Assembly: GCA_021782195.1 (NCBI GenBank)
Contig: JAJXVI010000245.1
Coordinates: 1-5,064, forward strand
Direction: 5' to 3'
DNA from: a bacterium
Lineage (GTDB): Bacteria > Vulcanimicrobiota > Xenobia > RGZZ01
DNA length: 5,064 nucleotides
Shown here: positions 4,937 to 5,064 of the stretch, one piece after another
Numbering within the stretch: the stretch's first letter is position 1
Layout of the letters: every line of letters begins with the position of its first letter
Program-made: the position numbers and the translations under genes
The notes under the pieces: model-generated
Told to the model about the DNA's origin: nothing
Database searches by the model: none
What the model saw: only the letters and a program-made list of their open reading frames with translations

Positions 4937-5064
4937 GACAGGTTCGAATGTCTCAAAGGGCCCATCACCGTTCGCCCCATCTATCTGCACAAGGACGAAC
5001 GTATCCTCGGTTTGCTCTTTGCCAACATGATGGCGTTGCTCGCCTTCGGCATTACGGAAAAGCA
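4937..5064 (+). pseudogene. Truncated IS1634/IS4-type DDE transposase, C-terminal part
   Basis: The plus frame from about 4937 reads DRFECLKGP, then RPIYLHKDERILGLLFANMM, then ALLAFGITEK, and leaves the window open. The pattern (F-x-x-LKGP, RP[IV]-[YF]-L-x-K-[DE]-[DE]-RI, then a hydrophobic helix) is characteristic of the C-terminal part of the catalytic domain of IS1634-like DDE transposases, just past the expected last acidic catalytic region. Upstream of 4937 the frame stops at 4904-4906 and the residues in between do not fit the family, so the N-terminal and catalytic portions are absent. It is therefore a remnant of an insertion sequence. The family assignment is from motif memory, not a search. 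Confidence 0.7.

Noticed and set aside
4279..4938. Plus-strand open frame of 219 codons ending in a protein-like tail
   Set aside because: Most of it is antisense to the gene 4 linker with simple Arg/Pro composition. The tail from about 4820 looks more natural, and could be a remnant of a lost gene, but it has no start or known motif.

Overview
The window is high-GC bacterial DNA. It is dominated by a minus-strand block of four genes, three of which are tandem paralogues of the formylglycine-generating-enzyme (FGE-sulfatase / SUMF1) domain family. The organism cannot be fixed from the sequence. High GC, an expansion of FGE-like paralogues and structured intergenic repeats would fit a Planctomycetota-type genome, but this is only a weak inference. 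All four genes have strong Shine-Dalgarno sequences at sensible spacing, and two of them start with GTG.

Layout, left to right. Positions 1-419 have no supportable gene. They hold two direct copies of a roughly 50-bp unit (54-bp period), a perfect 25-bp inverted repeat (99-123 / 180-204) enclosing a small GC hairpin, and a GC-rich stem-loop at 383-404 that could end the minus-strand transcript. Gene 1 (420-1376, minus) encodes a 318-aa membrane-anchored protein of unknown function with a possible thioredoxin-like domain, a Ser/Thr-rich linker and a C-terminal domain that loosely resembles YbjN. A 211-nt intergenic region follows. Gene 2 (1588-2463, minus) is an almost bare FGE-like domain. 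Gene 3 (2468-3439, minus) is an FGE-like domain behind an N-terminal zinc ribbon and an LTEAA repeat, and ends 4 nt before gene 2. Gene 4 (3560-4649, minus) is an FGE-like domain behind a transmembrane segment and a Ser/Pro/Arg-rich linker. A one-base insertion at 3968-3970 breaks its reading frame. At the right edge (4937-5064, plus) lies the C-terminal part of an IS1634/IS4-type DDE transposase whose upstream part is missing.

Transcription would run gene 4, 3, 2, 1. Genes 3 and 2 look translationally coupled. The three FGE-like proteins share nearly the same core but carry different N-terminal modules, and they diverge most in a C-terminal loop region between a conserved RGG[ST]W and a conserved FRVARS. 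None has the Cys-x4-Cys pair of catalytic FGE at the expected spacing, so a binding or structural C-type-lectin-fold role is at least as likely as formylglycine formation. The joint function is not known. The variable C-terminal segments resemble the variable regions of diversity-generating retroelement targets, but no reverse transcriptase or template repeat is in the window.
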